The notes beneath the pieces are model-generated. The model was not told the origin of the DNA and ran no database searches. It saw only the letters and a program-made list of their open reading frames with translations. 64,000 bases of DNA from Bacillus renqingensis (GTDB lineage: Bacteria; Bacillota; Bacilli; Bacillales; Cytobacillaceae), in assembly GCF_016464375.1 (NCBI RefSeq), contig NZ_JADDIU010000002.1, positions 62,001-126,000 of the forward strand. Direction: 5' to 3'. The position numbers were made by a program, and so were the translations under genes. The stretch's first letter is position 1. Each line of letters begins with the position of its first letter. Positions 24,756-32,952 of the stretch are shown one piece after another.

Positions 24756-24784
24756 TTGAAAACGATTATCATCTATGCTATAAT
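24756..24784 (+). promoter_or_regulatory. Sigma-A promoter overlapped by a Fur-box-like site
   Basis: TTGAAA (24756-24761), exactly 17 bases, TATAAT (24779-24784). The 7-1-7 sequence TGAAAAC-G-ATTATCA (24757-24771) matches the Fur core TGATAAT-N-ATTATCA at 12 of 14 positions and covers the -35 and spacer. A second weaker copy (TGAAAGT-C-ATTCTCA) follows at about 24796. Iron-responsive repression is inferred. Confidence 0.65.
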
Positions 24785-24840
24785 TTACTTAACAATGAAA
24801 GTCATTCTCAAATACGAGCGTGATAAGGAAGGTGTTACAT

Positions 24841-24921
24841 ATGACTTATGCATTTGTCGGTGGAACGATTATTATTTACGCATTTGTCATGAAGCACGTC
24901 TTAAAAAATGTCACACATTAA
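24841..24921 (+). CDS. 26-residue putative Fur-controlled membrane peptide
   Basis: Begins MTYAFVGG, continues with a hydrophobic stretch to about residue 17 and ends with a basic tail containing KHVLKNVTH. AAGGAAGGTG sits seven bases before the ATG, and the promoter with the Fur-like box lies 57-85 bases upstream; a terminator hairpin follows 18 bases after the stop. So promoter, operator, ribosome site, frame and terminator make a complete small gene. A longer overlapping frame from 24794 has no ribosome site and odd composition. Family not recognised. Confidence 0.6.
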   Translation: MTYAFVGGTIIIYAFVMKHVLKNVTH

Positions 24922-24938
24922 TATCTATTTTCCATTTT

Positions 24939-24972
24939 AGTCAGGGAGTTCGCATGCTCCTTGGCTTTTTTA
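24939..24972 (+). terminator. Terminator of the small Fur-controlled gene
   Basis: AGTCAGGGAG / CTCCTTGGCT stem of ten pairs with two G-U, loop TTCGCATG, then T6. Confidence 0.7.
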
Positions 24973-25056
24973 TTGATAATAGTTTAAGATAGGAAAAGTT
25001 TGAATTATCGTATAAAATAAAAATTATTATCATGTTGTTAAGGGGAATAAGACATA

Positions 25057-28000
25057 ATGGTGAAAACAGCTAATGCAAACGAAACCATTCCGACATTAAA
25101 ACGGAAGATTGTTTTACTATATGAGTATTTAGTGGAACAGAAGGATAGCGAAAATGCTGAGAAAGTGAAACAGCTTGCCAAAAAATTAGTCAATCGGGAA
25201 TATGCAATTGCGTTTTGCGGTCATTTTTCAGCAGGAAAATCAACGATTATTAATCGGGTAGTCGGTGAAAATTTATTGCCATCAAGCCCAATTCCAACCA
25301 GCGCCAACCTGGTAAAAGTGAAATCCGGCGAAGAATATGCCAAGGTGTTTTTTAAAAACGAAAAGCCGCGGCTTTATTTAGCGCCATATGATTATGAACT
25401 GGTAAAAAATTATTGTAAAGATGGCGACAAAATTGAAGCGATCGAGATTAGCTGCAGTGATTTAAACTTGCCGGCGAATACCGTGATTATGGATACACCG
25501 GGCATTGATTCTGCTGATGACGCCCACCGAATTGCTACGGAATCTGCCATCCATCTCGCCGATTTAATTTTTTATGTGATGGACTATAACCATGTTCAGG
25601 CAGAGCTGAACTTTTTATTTACAAAAGAATTAACAGAAGCGGGAAAAGACGTCTATTTAGTTATAAATCAAATCGATAAACATAAAGATGAGGAACTAAG
25701 CTTTCCAGACTTTCAAAATAGTGTTGTTCATTCATTCGATTCCTGGGGCGTTAAGCCGGCACGGATATTTTATACATCATTAAAATACGAAGACCATCCG
25801 TTGAATCAATTTCATGAACTTCAACAGTTTATTGCGAACCATTTGACAGCAAAGGACGAGTATTTGCTGCCGTCTATTTTTCATTCCTTAAAAAAGATTG
25901 CCGCAGAACATATTGAGCAGACAAGGAAAGCGGAGGAAGGAAGGCTTTCATCAGTTTTTGACCGATTAAATGAATTATCAGACCAGGAAAAGGCAGGATT
26001 GATGGATTCCTTTCATAAGTTAACTTCCGAACTAAAGGACTTAGATCAAGCTGTCCTCAAAAAAGAAAAAAAATTTGAAGATGAAAGCAATCAAATTTTA
26101 AAGAATGCCTATTTAATGCCGTTTCAAACTAGAGCACTCGCTGAAAGCTACTTGGAGTCCTGCCAGCCTGAATTTAAGGTAGGCTTCCTGTTTTCAAAGC
26201 AGAAGACACTTGAGGAGAAGGAGACAAGACTTAAAAAATTTTACCAGGATATTGCGGACAAAACAAAGTCTCAGCTTGAATGGCATTTACGGGAATTTTT
26301 ACTAAAGACGTTAAAGGAGGCAGAATTGAATCATGGCGAGCTTCTGGGTTTGGCTCAATCATTTTCGATTGCGGTTCCCCAAAAAATATTAGTGGACACG
26401 GTAAAGCCCGGAGCCCGCCTAACAGGCGAATATTTGCTTCATTACACCGAAGATGTTGCGGCCGAAATTAAGAAGATTGCCAGAAATCAGCTGGATGAAT
26501 TTAAAGCAAGCTTCCTGCGTACTGCTGCCGAGCAAACGGCGAATTTAAAAGTCCAATATGAGCAGGACATTAGTAAAATGGAGCGATATGCAACGGCATT
26601 GTCTCAACTAAAAACATCCCAACAAAACATTGCTGAAAAAGACAAACACCTTCATGAGCTCCTGAGTCAATCGGAAATTTCCTATGATGACGATCATCCT
26701 TTATTTGCCCCAGAGGAGGAAGAATACGAGCTTGTGAAGTCTGGCCAAAACTTGACAGCTAAAATGGATAAGAGTGAAGAAATAAAAAAGCCGGACAATG
26801 AAAAGGCTACGATTCAAGCTGAAACAGCTGTCGAACAGACGGAGGGCGATTTGAAATCAACGGTTTCACGACTCAGGCTAGCGGCCGATTTAATTGCCGA
26901 CTTACCGGGATTTCAAAAACTTTCAGCGGAATTGCTGGAGAAAGCAGGCAGATTGGAAAACAGGGGCTTTACCGTTGCCTTATTCGGTGCCTTTAGTGCC
27001 GGAAAATCTTCATTTGCCAATGCCCTAATGGGGGAGAAGGTTTTGCCTGTTTCACCGAATCCGACCACTGCGGCCATTAATAAAATTAAACCGGTAACGC
27101 CCCAGTTCAAGCATGGTACGGCGAGAGTAAAATTTAAAGAAAGCAAGGCCATGCTTGAGGATGTCAACCGTTCCTTAAAGGTGTTTGATATGCATGTCAA
27201 GGATTTAGGAGCGGCAGTAAAAGCGATCAGTCAAATCATAGTTGAAAAAGCTCAGGACGGTGTCCTAGAGAAAACGCATTTTGCCTTCTTGCAGGCATTT
27301 GCAAAAGGATATTCTACCTTCGTGCCGCAGCTTGGAACGGTTTTAGAAACGGATATGAACGGATTTAATGAGTTTGTCGCCTTAGAGGAAAAGTCTTGTT
27401 ATGTGGAGTGGATTGAGCTTTATTATGACTGCGAATTAACGCGGAAAGGGATCACCTTAGTTGATACCCCGGGGGCAGATTCGATAAACGCCCGTCATAC
27501 AGGGGTGGCCTTTGATTATATCAAAAATTCAGATGCGATTTTGTTCGTCACCTATTACAACCATGCCTTTTCAAAAGCAGACCGGGAATTTTTGATTCAG
27601 TTAGGACGGGTAAAAGATTCTTTTCAGTTAGATAAAATGTTTTTCATCATTAATGCCATTGACCTAGCAGAAAACGAGGAAGAGAAAGAGGACGTGTCTG
27701 ATTATGTCAAAGAGCAGCTTGTAAAGTATGGGATTAGAAATCCGCATCTTTATCCATTATCAAGCCTGTTGGCATTAAAAGAGAAAATCAATCAGACAGC
27801 TGGAGAATTATCGGGAATGAGCCATTTTGAGCAGGCGTTCTCTAAGTTTATATCCAATGATTTAACGGAAATGGCTGTCTCCTCGGCGAAAAAAGAAGTC
27901 GAACGGGTTCAGGATCTCGTGAACAAGCTCATTCAAACTGCAAAAGAAGATCAGACTATGAAAGAAAAGAAACGGTCTGATATTGAACAGCAAAAGGGGA

Positions 28001-28716
28001 AAATCAGCGCGTTAATAGCTGCCCAAACAACTGAAAATTTGAACAGCCGGATGCTGCAAGAAGCTATGGAATTAATCTATTATATCAAACAGCGCGTCTT
28101 TTTCCGATTCGGCGATTTCTTTAAAGAGGCCTTTAATCCAGCCACATTAAAGGAAGATGGGAGCAACCTGAAAAAGGCATTGCAAGCAGCACTGGAGGAA
28201 TTTTTAGAAAGTATCGGGTTTGACTTTGCTCAGGAAATGCGGGCGACAACCGTAAGATTAGATCGGTTTGCAGAAAAGCTGTTTGCTGAATATCAGGAAG
28301 TGTTAATCCGCCATCTGCAGGAAATAAACCATGATTTATCTTTTTCAAGATTTGAAGTTCAAATTAGTAGCGGGCTTGATTTCTTAAACGCCTTTAGCCA
28401 GACGGAACACCAGGTGTTTACAAAGGCATTGTCCTATTTTAAAAGTCCGAAGGCGTTTTTCGAAAAAGATGAAAAGCGATTCATGTATGAGGAGTTACAG
28501 AGTGTATTAAATCCATTAGCAGATCAGTATTTACAGCAGGAGTCGGAGAAATTAAACAGCTACTATGTCCAGCAAATAACAAATGAATTCAGCCGGTTGA
28601 TCGATCAATTCAAGGAGCAGACCGAGGATTTCTATTTAAGTTTAACCGCGGCGTTAGACGGCGGTGTTCCGCTTGAACGTCTGGAGGAAATCAGGCAAAA
28701 ATTAACGCAAACATGA
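25057..28716 (+). CDS. dynA: Bacterial dynamin-like protein DynA (tandem GTPase)
   Basis: 1219-residue protein, a head-to-tail fusion of two dynamin-like units, as in B. subtilis DynA/YpbR (1193). Unit 1 has the P-loop GHFSAGKS (55-62), DTPGID and NQIDKH; unit 2 has GAFSAGKS (644-651), DTPGAD and NAIDLAENEEEKED. Long helical stalk segments follow each GTPase. The protein tethers and fuses membranes and helps survival after membrane attack and phage release. The linker (about 560-600) is acidic and low in complexity. AAGGGGAA lies upstream of the ATG. The next gene follows after 13 bases. Confidence 0.95.
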   Translation: MVKTANANETIPTLKRKIVLLYEYLVEQKDSENAEKVKQLAKKLVNREYAIAFCGHFSAGKSTIINRVVGENLLPSSPIPTSANLVKVKSGEEYAKVFFKNEKPRLYLAPYDYELVKNYCKDGDKIEAIEISCSDLNLPANTVIMDTPGIDSADDAHRIATESAIHLADLIFYVMDYNHVQAELNFLFTKELTEAGKDVYLVINQIDKHKDEELSFPDFQNSVVHSFDSWGVKPARIFYTSLKYEDHPLNQFHELQQFIANHLTAKDEYLLPSIFHSLKKIAAEHIEQTRKAEEGRLSSVFDRLNELSDQEKAGLMDSFHKLTSELKDLDQAVLKKEKKFEDESNQILKNAYLMPFQTRALAESYLESCQPEFKVGFLFSKQKTLEEKETRLKKFYQDIADKTKSQLEWHLREFLLKTLKEAELNHGELLGLAQSFSIAVPQKILVDTVKPGARLTGEYLLHYTEDVAAEIKKIARNQLDEFKASFLRTAAEQTANLKVQYEQDISKMERYATALSQLKTSQQNIAEKDKHLHELLSQSEISYDDDHPLFAPEEEEYELVKSGQNLTAKMDKSEEIKKPDNEKATIQAETAVEQTEGDLKSTVSRLRLAADLIADLPGFQKLSAELLEKAGRLENRGFTVALFGAFSAGKSSFANALMGEKVLPVSPNPTTAAINKIKPVTPQFKHGTARVKFKESKAMLEDVNRSLKVFDMHVKDLGAAVKAISQIIVEKAQDGVLEKTHFAFLQAFAKGYSTFVPQLGTVLETDMNGFNEFVALEEKSCYVEWIELYYDCELTRKGITLVDTPGADSINARHTGVAFDYIKNSDAILFVTYYNHAFSKADREFLIQLGRVKDSFQLDKMFFIINAIDLAENEEEKEDVSDYVKEQLVKYGIRNPHLYPLSSLLALKEKINQTAGELSGMSHFEQAFSKFISNDLTEMAVSSAKKEVERVQDLVNKLIQTAKEDQTMKEKKRSDIEQQKGKISALIAAQTTENLNSRMLQEAMELIYYIKQRVFFRFGDFFKEAFNPATLKEDGSNLKKALQAALEEFLESIGFDFAQEMRATTVRLDRFAEKLFAEYQEVLIRHLQEINHDLSFSRFEVQISSGLDFLNAFSQTEHQVFTKALSYFKSPKAFFEKDEKRFMYEELQSVLNPLADQYLQQESEKLNSYYVQQITNEFSRLIDQFKEQTEDFYLSLTAALDGGVPLERLEEIRQKLTQT

Positions 28717-28729
28717 GGAGGAAAAGAGA

Positions 28730-29554
28730 TTGAAATACATGGTTGATAAAGAGTGGCTGCTTAAAAATTTACACGATATCAAGGTTAGAATCGTCGATTG
28801 CCGTTTTTCATTAGCAGACAAAGAAAAAGGCAGTCAAGAATATAAGGATGGCCATATACCCGGGGCAGTCTTCTTTGATATTGAAAAAGATCTGTCAGGT
28901 ACTGCCGGTGTCCATGGCGGCCGCCACCCGATGCCAAATACGGATGAGTTGATTCACAAGCTAGAAGAAGCCGGCATCGATGAAACGGTAACGGTTGTTG
29001 CCTATGATAACGGTGAAGGAGCATTCGCCGGTCGCTTTTGGTGGCTGTTACAATATTTAGGTCATGAAAATGTGTTTGTCCTAAATGGCGGTTTTAAGCA
29101 ATGGGCAGCGGTAAATTATCCAATTTCCCCTGAGGTACCTTCATTCAAAAAAGTTCAATTTAACAGCGATATTCGTCATGAGCTTTTGGCAGATGTTGAA
29201 GAGGTAAGGGCCGCAGCTGCGGGGGAAAAAGATGTTGTATTAATTGATTCACGTGAGGAAAAGCGTTATTTAGGGATTGAAGAACCGATTGATAAGAAGG
29301 CCGGACATATTCCTGGTGCTATCAATAAGCCGTATATGGAGGGCTTTCGTGCAGGACAATTTAAGTCAGCTGAGGAGCAAAGAGATAGATTCTCTGATAT
29401 TGCTCCGGAAAAACAAATTATTGTTTACTGCGGCTCCGGGATTACCGCAACACCAAACTTTCTAGCCTTAAAAGAAGCAGGGTTTGAAAAGGTAAAACTC
29501 TATTTAGGCAGCTTTAGCGATTGGATCAGTTATGAGGAAAATAAAATTGACTAA
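28730..29554 (+). CDS. Thiosulfate / 3-mercaptopyruvate sulfurtransferase (two rhodanese domains)
   Basis: 274-residue protein with two rhodanese domains (about 1-130 inactive, 150-272 active). The C-terminal catalytic loop is CGSGITATP, the CGSG[I/V]T type typical of mercaptopyruvate sulfurtransferases (SseA). Conserved DGHIPGAVFFD, GRHPMP, VVAYDN, RFWWLLQYLGH and VLNGGFKQW are present. The TTG start is set by GGAGG eight bases upstream. Probably co-transcribed with dynA. Confidence 0.9.
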   Translation: MKYMVDKEWLLKNLHDIKVRIVDCRFSLADKEKGSQEYKDGHIPGAVFFDIEKDLSGTAGVHGGRHPMPNTDELIHKLEEAGIDETVTVVAYDNGEGAFAGRFWWLLQYLGHENVFVLNGGFKQWAAVNYPISPEVPSFKKVQFNSDIRHELLADVEEVRAAAAGEKDVVLIDSREEKRYLGIEEPIDKKAGHIPGAINKPYMEGFRAGQFKSAEEQRDRFSDIAPEKQIIVYCGSGITATPNFLALKEAGFEKVKLYLGSFSDWISYEENKID

Positions 29555-29638
29555 TTTCCAATGGCACCTTAGATTCACAAATAAGCTGACAAAATTTGAA
29601 ATAAAAATGTTATAGTGGAATCTATGTTGTTTATTATT

Positions 29639-29668
29639 TGGCGCCTGTGTATGGCGCTTCCGTTTTTA
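29639..29668 (+). terminator. Hairpin upstream of ypcP (terminator or attenuator)
   Basis: GCGCC-TGTGTAT-GGCGC with a following T5 run. It lies after a possible -10 (TATAGT near 29609) and 18 bases before the ypcP start, so it may end the sulfurtransferase message or attenuate ypcP. Confidence 0.45.
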
Positions 29669-29685
29669 ATAGGAGGAACAAACTG

Positions 29686-30576
29686 ATGAATCAAAAACCT
29701 TCATTCATGCTCGTTGACGGAATGGCATTGCTTTTTCGTGCATTCTATGCAACGGCTGTATCCGGACATTTTATGATTAACTCAAAAGGTGTTCCAACGA
29801 ATGGAATCCATGGATTTATAAAACATTTGTTTACCGCTGTTTCTACTTTTAAGCCGTCATATTTAGCGGTATGCTGGGATATGGGCAGCAAAACCTTTCG
29901 AACAGAACTATTTCCTGATTATAAGGGAAACCGCGGTGAAGCCCCGATTGAATTGATTCCCCAATTTGATCTTGTCAAAGAGGTGGTCGAATCCTTTGAT
30001 ATACCTAACATTGGCTTAGAGGGGTTTGAAGCGGATGATTGCATTGGCACGATTGCAAACCAAGTCAAGGAATTTGCCCATGTATCGATCTTAACCGGTG
30101 ATCAAGATATGCTACAGCTGCTTGATGATTACATTTCAGTTATTTTACTAAAAAAAGGATATGGCAATTATCATCTCCATACACCGGAAACTTTTTTTGG
30201 GGAAAAAGGGATTACGCCAAGACAAATGATTGATTTAAAAGCGTTAATGGGTGACCCAAGTGATAATTATCCTGGTGTAAAAGGGATTGGCGAGAAAACA
30301 GCCCTCAAGCTGTTGAAAGAATTCGAGCATGTTGATGGAATTGTTGCAAACCTGGACAAGCTTTCGAAATCCTATCGAACAAAAATCGAACAGGATTTAG
30401 AGATGCTGCATTTATCAAGGAGATTAGCGGAGATTAAATGCGATGTTCCTGTTAGCTGTGCCATTGAAGAGGCCGGGCTTAAGATTGAGAAGGATAAGGC
30501 ATTAAATAAATTAATGGAGTTGGAAATACGCGGTCTTCAGCGGCTGCTGCCATTGGATGAAGCGGTTATTTCCTAA
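29686..30576 (+). CDS. ypcP: 5'-3' exonuclease YpcP (ExoR; DNA polymerase I-type nuclease domain)
   Basis: 296-residue FEN-type 5' nuclease, the stand-alone homologue of the PolA N-terminal domain, used in primer removal and repair. Acidic metal ligands are seen in LVDGMALLFRAF, FPDYKGNRGEAP, GFEADDCIGT, LTGDQDMLQLL and the H3TH region MGDPSDNYPGVKGIGEKTALKLL. AGGAGGA precedes the ATG at 29686. Same length as in B. subtilis. Confidence 0.95.
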   Translation: MNQKPSFMLVDGMALLFRAFYATAVSGHFMINSKGVPTNGIHGFIKHLFTAVSTFKPSYLAVCWDMGSKTFRTELFPDYKGNRGEAPIELIPQFDLVKEVVESFDIPNIGLEGFEADDCIGTIANQVKEFAHVSILTGDQDMLQLLDDYISVILLKKGYGNYHLHTPETFFGEKGITPRQMIDLKALMGDPSDNYPGVKGIGEKTALKLLKEFEHVDGIVANLDKLSKSYRTKIEQDLEMLHLSRRLAEIKCDVPVSCAIEEAGLKIEKDKALNKLMELEIRGLQRLLPLDEAVIS

Positions 30577-30584
30577 TGAGTCTA

Positions 30585-30610
30585 AGTGGGGGATGAGGAA
30601 AACCCCCACT
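30585..30610. terminator. Hairpin between ypcP and sspL
   Basis: AGTGGGGG / CCCCCACT, 8-bp perfect stem, between the convergent genes. No clear T-run on either strand, so efficiency is uncertain. Confidence 0.5.
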
Positions 30611-30637
30611 GATTGAAGTTTCATTTTATCCGATCTG

Positions 30638-30775
30638 TTATATTTTTGTATTTGACTTTTTCGCCCTGTTTTCCAGCTTGCTCTTTGGCTCCTCAGTGAA
30701 TTCAGCATCTTGGCCGTAGCCTTGAGGATTCACTCCCGGAGCTTTCACACCACGGTTTCTATTCTTTTTACCCAT
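30638..30775 (-). CDS. sspL: Small acid-soluble spore protein L (minor SASP)
   Basis: 45-residue protein translated by hand. The pattern GVNPQGYG, EEPKSKLENRAKKSNTK is the SspL signature (the B. subtilis protein ends ELEERAKKSNTKR by my recollection). It is a minor spore-core protein expected to be transcribed in the forespore. GGAGGTGAG lies six bases before the ATG. Next to ypcP, as in B. subtilis. Confidence 0.88.
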   Translation of the reverse strand: MGKKNRNRGVKAPGVNPQGYGQDAEFTEEPKSKLENRAKKSNTKI

Positions 30776-30951
30776 ATAATGCTCACCTCCCATGCGTTTA
30801 GTATATCCGCTTCCAATAATAAAACACTGTTTTCAAAACAATAATGGAAGGGATTTTGCCGAATAAATACTAAAAAGGATAGATATTCAGCGGAATTTAA
30901 GTTAAGATTTTAGATGAATATGGTTAGTTTGTGGAGAGGGATGTAGGTTAC

Positions 30952-31221
30952 GTGCGAACAGTGGAAGATTACTTGCACTACTTGAAGGGAAGAGGCTTCC
31001 GGTTTCAAGAGGACGCAATCGGCTTTATATATTTCGGGAAACACTATACAAATGCATCAGATGAAATGATTAATACAGCGATTGAATTGACGTTAAAAGC
31101 GCAAAAAAGATTTGATGGCAGTTTCTATGTTTCGCTGCTGGAAACATTCACAACAAACGCAATCCATACTAGAAAAGATGCCATTAGGTTTGTCCAAGAA
31201 AAGGAACTACTTGCAATTTAA
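30952..31221 (+). CDS. DUF6123-like small conserved protein
   Basis: 89-residue protein with the stretches TVEDYLHYLKGRGFRF, EDAIGFIYFGKHYTNASDEMI and FDGSFYVSLLE, which I associate with the Bacillaceae-specific DUF6123 family. No signal or catalytic motif; function unknown. I use the GTG at 30952 (product VRTVEDYL...), with GAGAGGG upstream; an in-frame start at 30931 would add seven residues. Ends in a strong terminator. Confidence 0.7.
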   Translation: MRTVEDYLHYLKGRGFRFQEDAIGFIYFGKHYTNASDEMINTAIELTLKAQKRFDGSFYVSLLETFTTNAIHTRKDAIRFVQEKELLAI

Positions 31222-31222
31222 C

Positions 31223-31256
31223 GATAAAAAAACTCCCAAACGGGAGTTTTTTTATC
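31223..31256 (+). terminator. Terminator after the DUF6123-like gene
   Basis: GATAAAAAAACTCCC / GGGAGTTTTTTTATC stem with loop AAAC and T-run. Confidence 0.92.
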
Positions 31257-31386
31257 AAATAATTAGCATTGCCTGAAGGAAAAGCGATGGCTTATTTTTT
31301 CTATTTATTTGTGGGTATGATAAGGAAAGAGCAATTATCGTCTGGGATATGGCTGTTCTTTGAAATAACAGGATGAAAGGCTGAAA

Positions 31387-32046
31387 ATGATGAAATTTAA
31401 GATAGAGTGGAAGCATAAATTAAAAAATAACGAAAAAGTCCAATGTTCATCTGAATGGCTGTCAGGGGAAACGGCCATTCTTATGGGGGAAGAGCTTGAA
31501 ATGAGTGGAAAAGTCAGCGATTTGTATTTTTACGATGAAAAAGGAACATCTTGGATTCTAAAGGAAATGAAAAAGCTGTTAACGGAAATTGAGGATGATC
31601 CTCATGAGGTAACCGTTTATTTTGATGGCGGCTTTCAAAAGGAAACCAATCAGGCCGGACTAGGAGCTGTTATCTTTTTCAAGCAAGGTAAAAAGAAGTA
31701 TCGGATTCGCGCCAATGAGTTGTTTGATGAAATGGAAACAAACAATGAAGCGGAATATGCCGCATTTTATTATGCCTTAAATCTGTTAGAGGATTTGGGG
31801 GTACAGCACCTTCCATGTGAATTTAAAGGCGACTCCCAGGGTTTATTAAAGCAGCTTGAAGGAGAATGGCCATGTTATGAAGAAGTGCTAAACCGCTGGC
31901 TGGACCGGATTGAAGAAAAAATGAAAGCACTGGATCTGAAACCAACTTTCACGGTGATTCCCCGAAAAGACAATAAAGAAGCAGATAAACTGGCGACCCA
32001 GGCATTAGCGGGAAAAGAGATCTTCTCCAAAATGTTAATCTTATAG
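31387..32046 (+). CDS. ypeP: RNase H-like protein (YpeP type)
   Basis: 219-residue protein: an N-terminal extension (1-70) unlike RNase H and a C-terminal RNase H fold (about 74-210). The metal-binding acids are conserved: YFDGG, NNEAEY, KGDSQ and DNKEAD. Expected to cleave the RNA strand of RNA-DNA hybrids, though activity differs among Bacillus paralogues. Two ATG codons in tandem (31387, 31390) could start it. The small zinc-finger gene follows after 21 bases. Confidence 0.85.
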   Translation: MMKFKIEWKHKLKNNEKVQCSSEWLSGETAILMGEELEMSGKVSDLYFYDEKGTSWILKEMKKLLTEIEDDPHEVTVYFDGGFQKETNQAGLGAVIFFKQGKKKYRIRANELFDEMETNNEAEYAAFYYALNLLEDLGVQHLPCEFKGDSQGLLKQLEGEWPCYEEVLNRWLDRIEEKMKALDLKPTFTVIPRKDNKEADKLATQALAGKEIFSKMLIL

Positions 32047-32067
32047 GAAACGGGGTGTGGGCAATTA

Positions 32068-32253
32068 GTGAAACAATCAGTTAGAAAAGAAGTAATTGGA
32101 AAAGTGGAAGATTTAATGGCACAATATTGTGAGGGCTGCTTTTTACATCAGCATTTAAAAAGAGAAGCTGGCAGGCGTAAGGCCCATCGTTTCTGTATTT
32201 CACACTGTACAGTTGGTGAAAAACTGAAGGAATATGGAAAAAAACTCATTTAA
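32068..32253 (+). CDS. ypeQ: Zinc-finger-type small protein (YpeQ-like)
   Basis: 61-residue basic protein with CEGCFLHQHLK and HRFCISHC, giving a C-x2-C ... C-x2-H-C set for zinc. Resembles B. subtilis YpeQ, which lies next to ypeP there too. GTG start, with GGGGTG upstream. Probably co-transcribed with the RNase H-like gene. Role unknown. Confidence 0.75.
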   Translation: MKQSVRKEVIGKVEDLMAQYCEGCFLHQHLKREAGRRKAHRFCISHCTVGEKLKEYGKKLI

Positions 32254-32267
32254 GCGAATAGATAGAA

Positions 32268-32294
32268 AAAGGCTGACAAGATTTGTCAGCCTTT
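32268..32294. terminator. Bidirectional terminator between ypeQ and cspD
   Basis: 12-bp perfect stem AAAGGCTGACAA / TTGTCAGCCTTT, loop GAT, in the gap between convergent genes. Confidence 0.85.
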
Positions 32295-32317
32295 AAATCC
32301 TCTAATTTATGAATGGA

Positions 32318-32518
32318 TTATAGCTTTACTACGTTTGCAGCTTGTGGGCCACGGTTTCCTTCAACGATCTCAAAAGAAACTTCTTGACCTTCTTCTAATG
32401 ATTTGTAGCCTTCACCTTGAATAGCACTAAAGTGTACGAATACATCATCGCCGCCTTCAACTTCGATAAAACCAAAACCTTTCTCGTTGTTGAACCATTT
32501 TACTTTACCGTTTTGCAT
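32318..32518 (-). CDS. cspD: Cold shock protein, CspD type
   Basis: 66-residue single-domain RNA-binding protein. RNP1 (KGFGFIEV) and RNP2 (VFVHFSAI) are intact; it starts [17 protein letters not shown] and ends [16 protein letters not shown] lies seven bases before the ATG at 32518; longer in-frame extension upstream has no ribosome site. The roughly 100-base leader before the ribosome site is AT-rich, as usual for csp mRNAs. Confidence 0.96.
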   Translation of the reverse strand: MQNGKVKWFNNEKGFGFIEVEGGDDVFVHFSAIQGEGYKSLEEGQEVSFEIVEGNRGPQAANVVKL

Positions 32519-32816
32519 GTACTTCTTCCTCCTAAGCCTTTCGAGGCACCACCCATTTGATGCCAAAGTTAAATATTACCATGCAGTCAATTTCAATGTA
32601 TATTTACTATTGTTATTCGCCTACATGATGCTTTAAATATACAATAAGAAAAAACGCCAGTCAAGAAAGGGCGGAAGGTTTTCACATAAATAATGCAATT
32701 TATTAAAGGGTCGTCCAATAGACGATTCTTTTCTATTGATTGAATTCGAAAAAAATTTTTTGTAACAAATTTGACAATAATTTCTCTGTTTATCTTGGTT
32801 TTATTTGGTATGATTA

Positions 32817-32834
32817 TTGTGAGATTTATCACAA
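32817..32834. promoter_or_regulatory. Rex/Crp-Fnr-type operator 1 upstream of cydA
   Basis: Perfect 6-bp arms: TTGTGA-GATTTA-TCACAA. It matches both the Rex consensus (TTGTGA-N6-TCACAA) and the Crp/Fnr consensus. 118 bases before the cydA start. Confidence 0.7.
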
Positions 32835-32840
32835 GGGTGG

Positions 32841-32856
32841 TGTGATGTATATCACG
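32841..32856. promoter_or_regulatory. Rex/Crp-Fnr-type operator 2 upstream of cydA
   Basis: TGTGA-TGTATA-TCACG, one mismatch in the outer base. Its centre is 23 bases from operator 1, about two helical turns, so bound dimers would lie on nearly the same face. Confidence 0.6.
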
Positions 32857-32952
32857 ATTTTATATTTGTTTAGGATGTTTTAAAAAATAGTTTGTGAAAT
32901 AATGTACATAATTTTTACCTCATTATCACCATCATAAAAGGGAGTGTTTTAA

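Larger units (their letters stand above)
32519..32952. promoter_or_regulatory. Divergent cspD/cydA intergenic region
   Basis: 434 bases without a gene. The left part is the cspD leader; the right part is the cydA promoter region with two operators (listed separately) and a further TTGTGAAATAATGTACA stretch at about 32890. No small reading frame with a ribosome site was found. Confidence 0.6.

Noticed and set aside
24756-24992. A 78-residue protein read through the Fur-boxed promoter
   Set aside because: The frame starts within the promoter, has no ribosome site and an odd composition; the 26-codon frame with AAGGAAGGTG explains the region better.
31293-31318. Sigma-B promoter (GGGTAT at 31313) before the RNase H-like gene
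   Set aside because: No GTTT-type -35 at 13-15 bases upstream.
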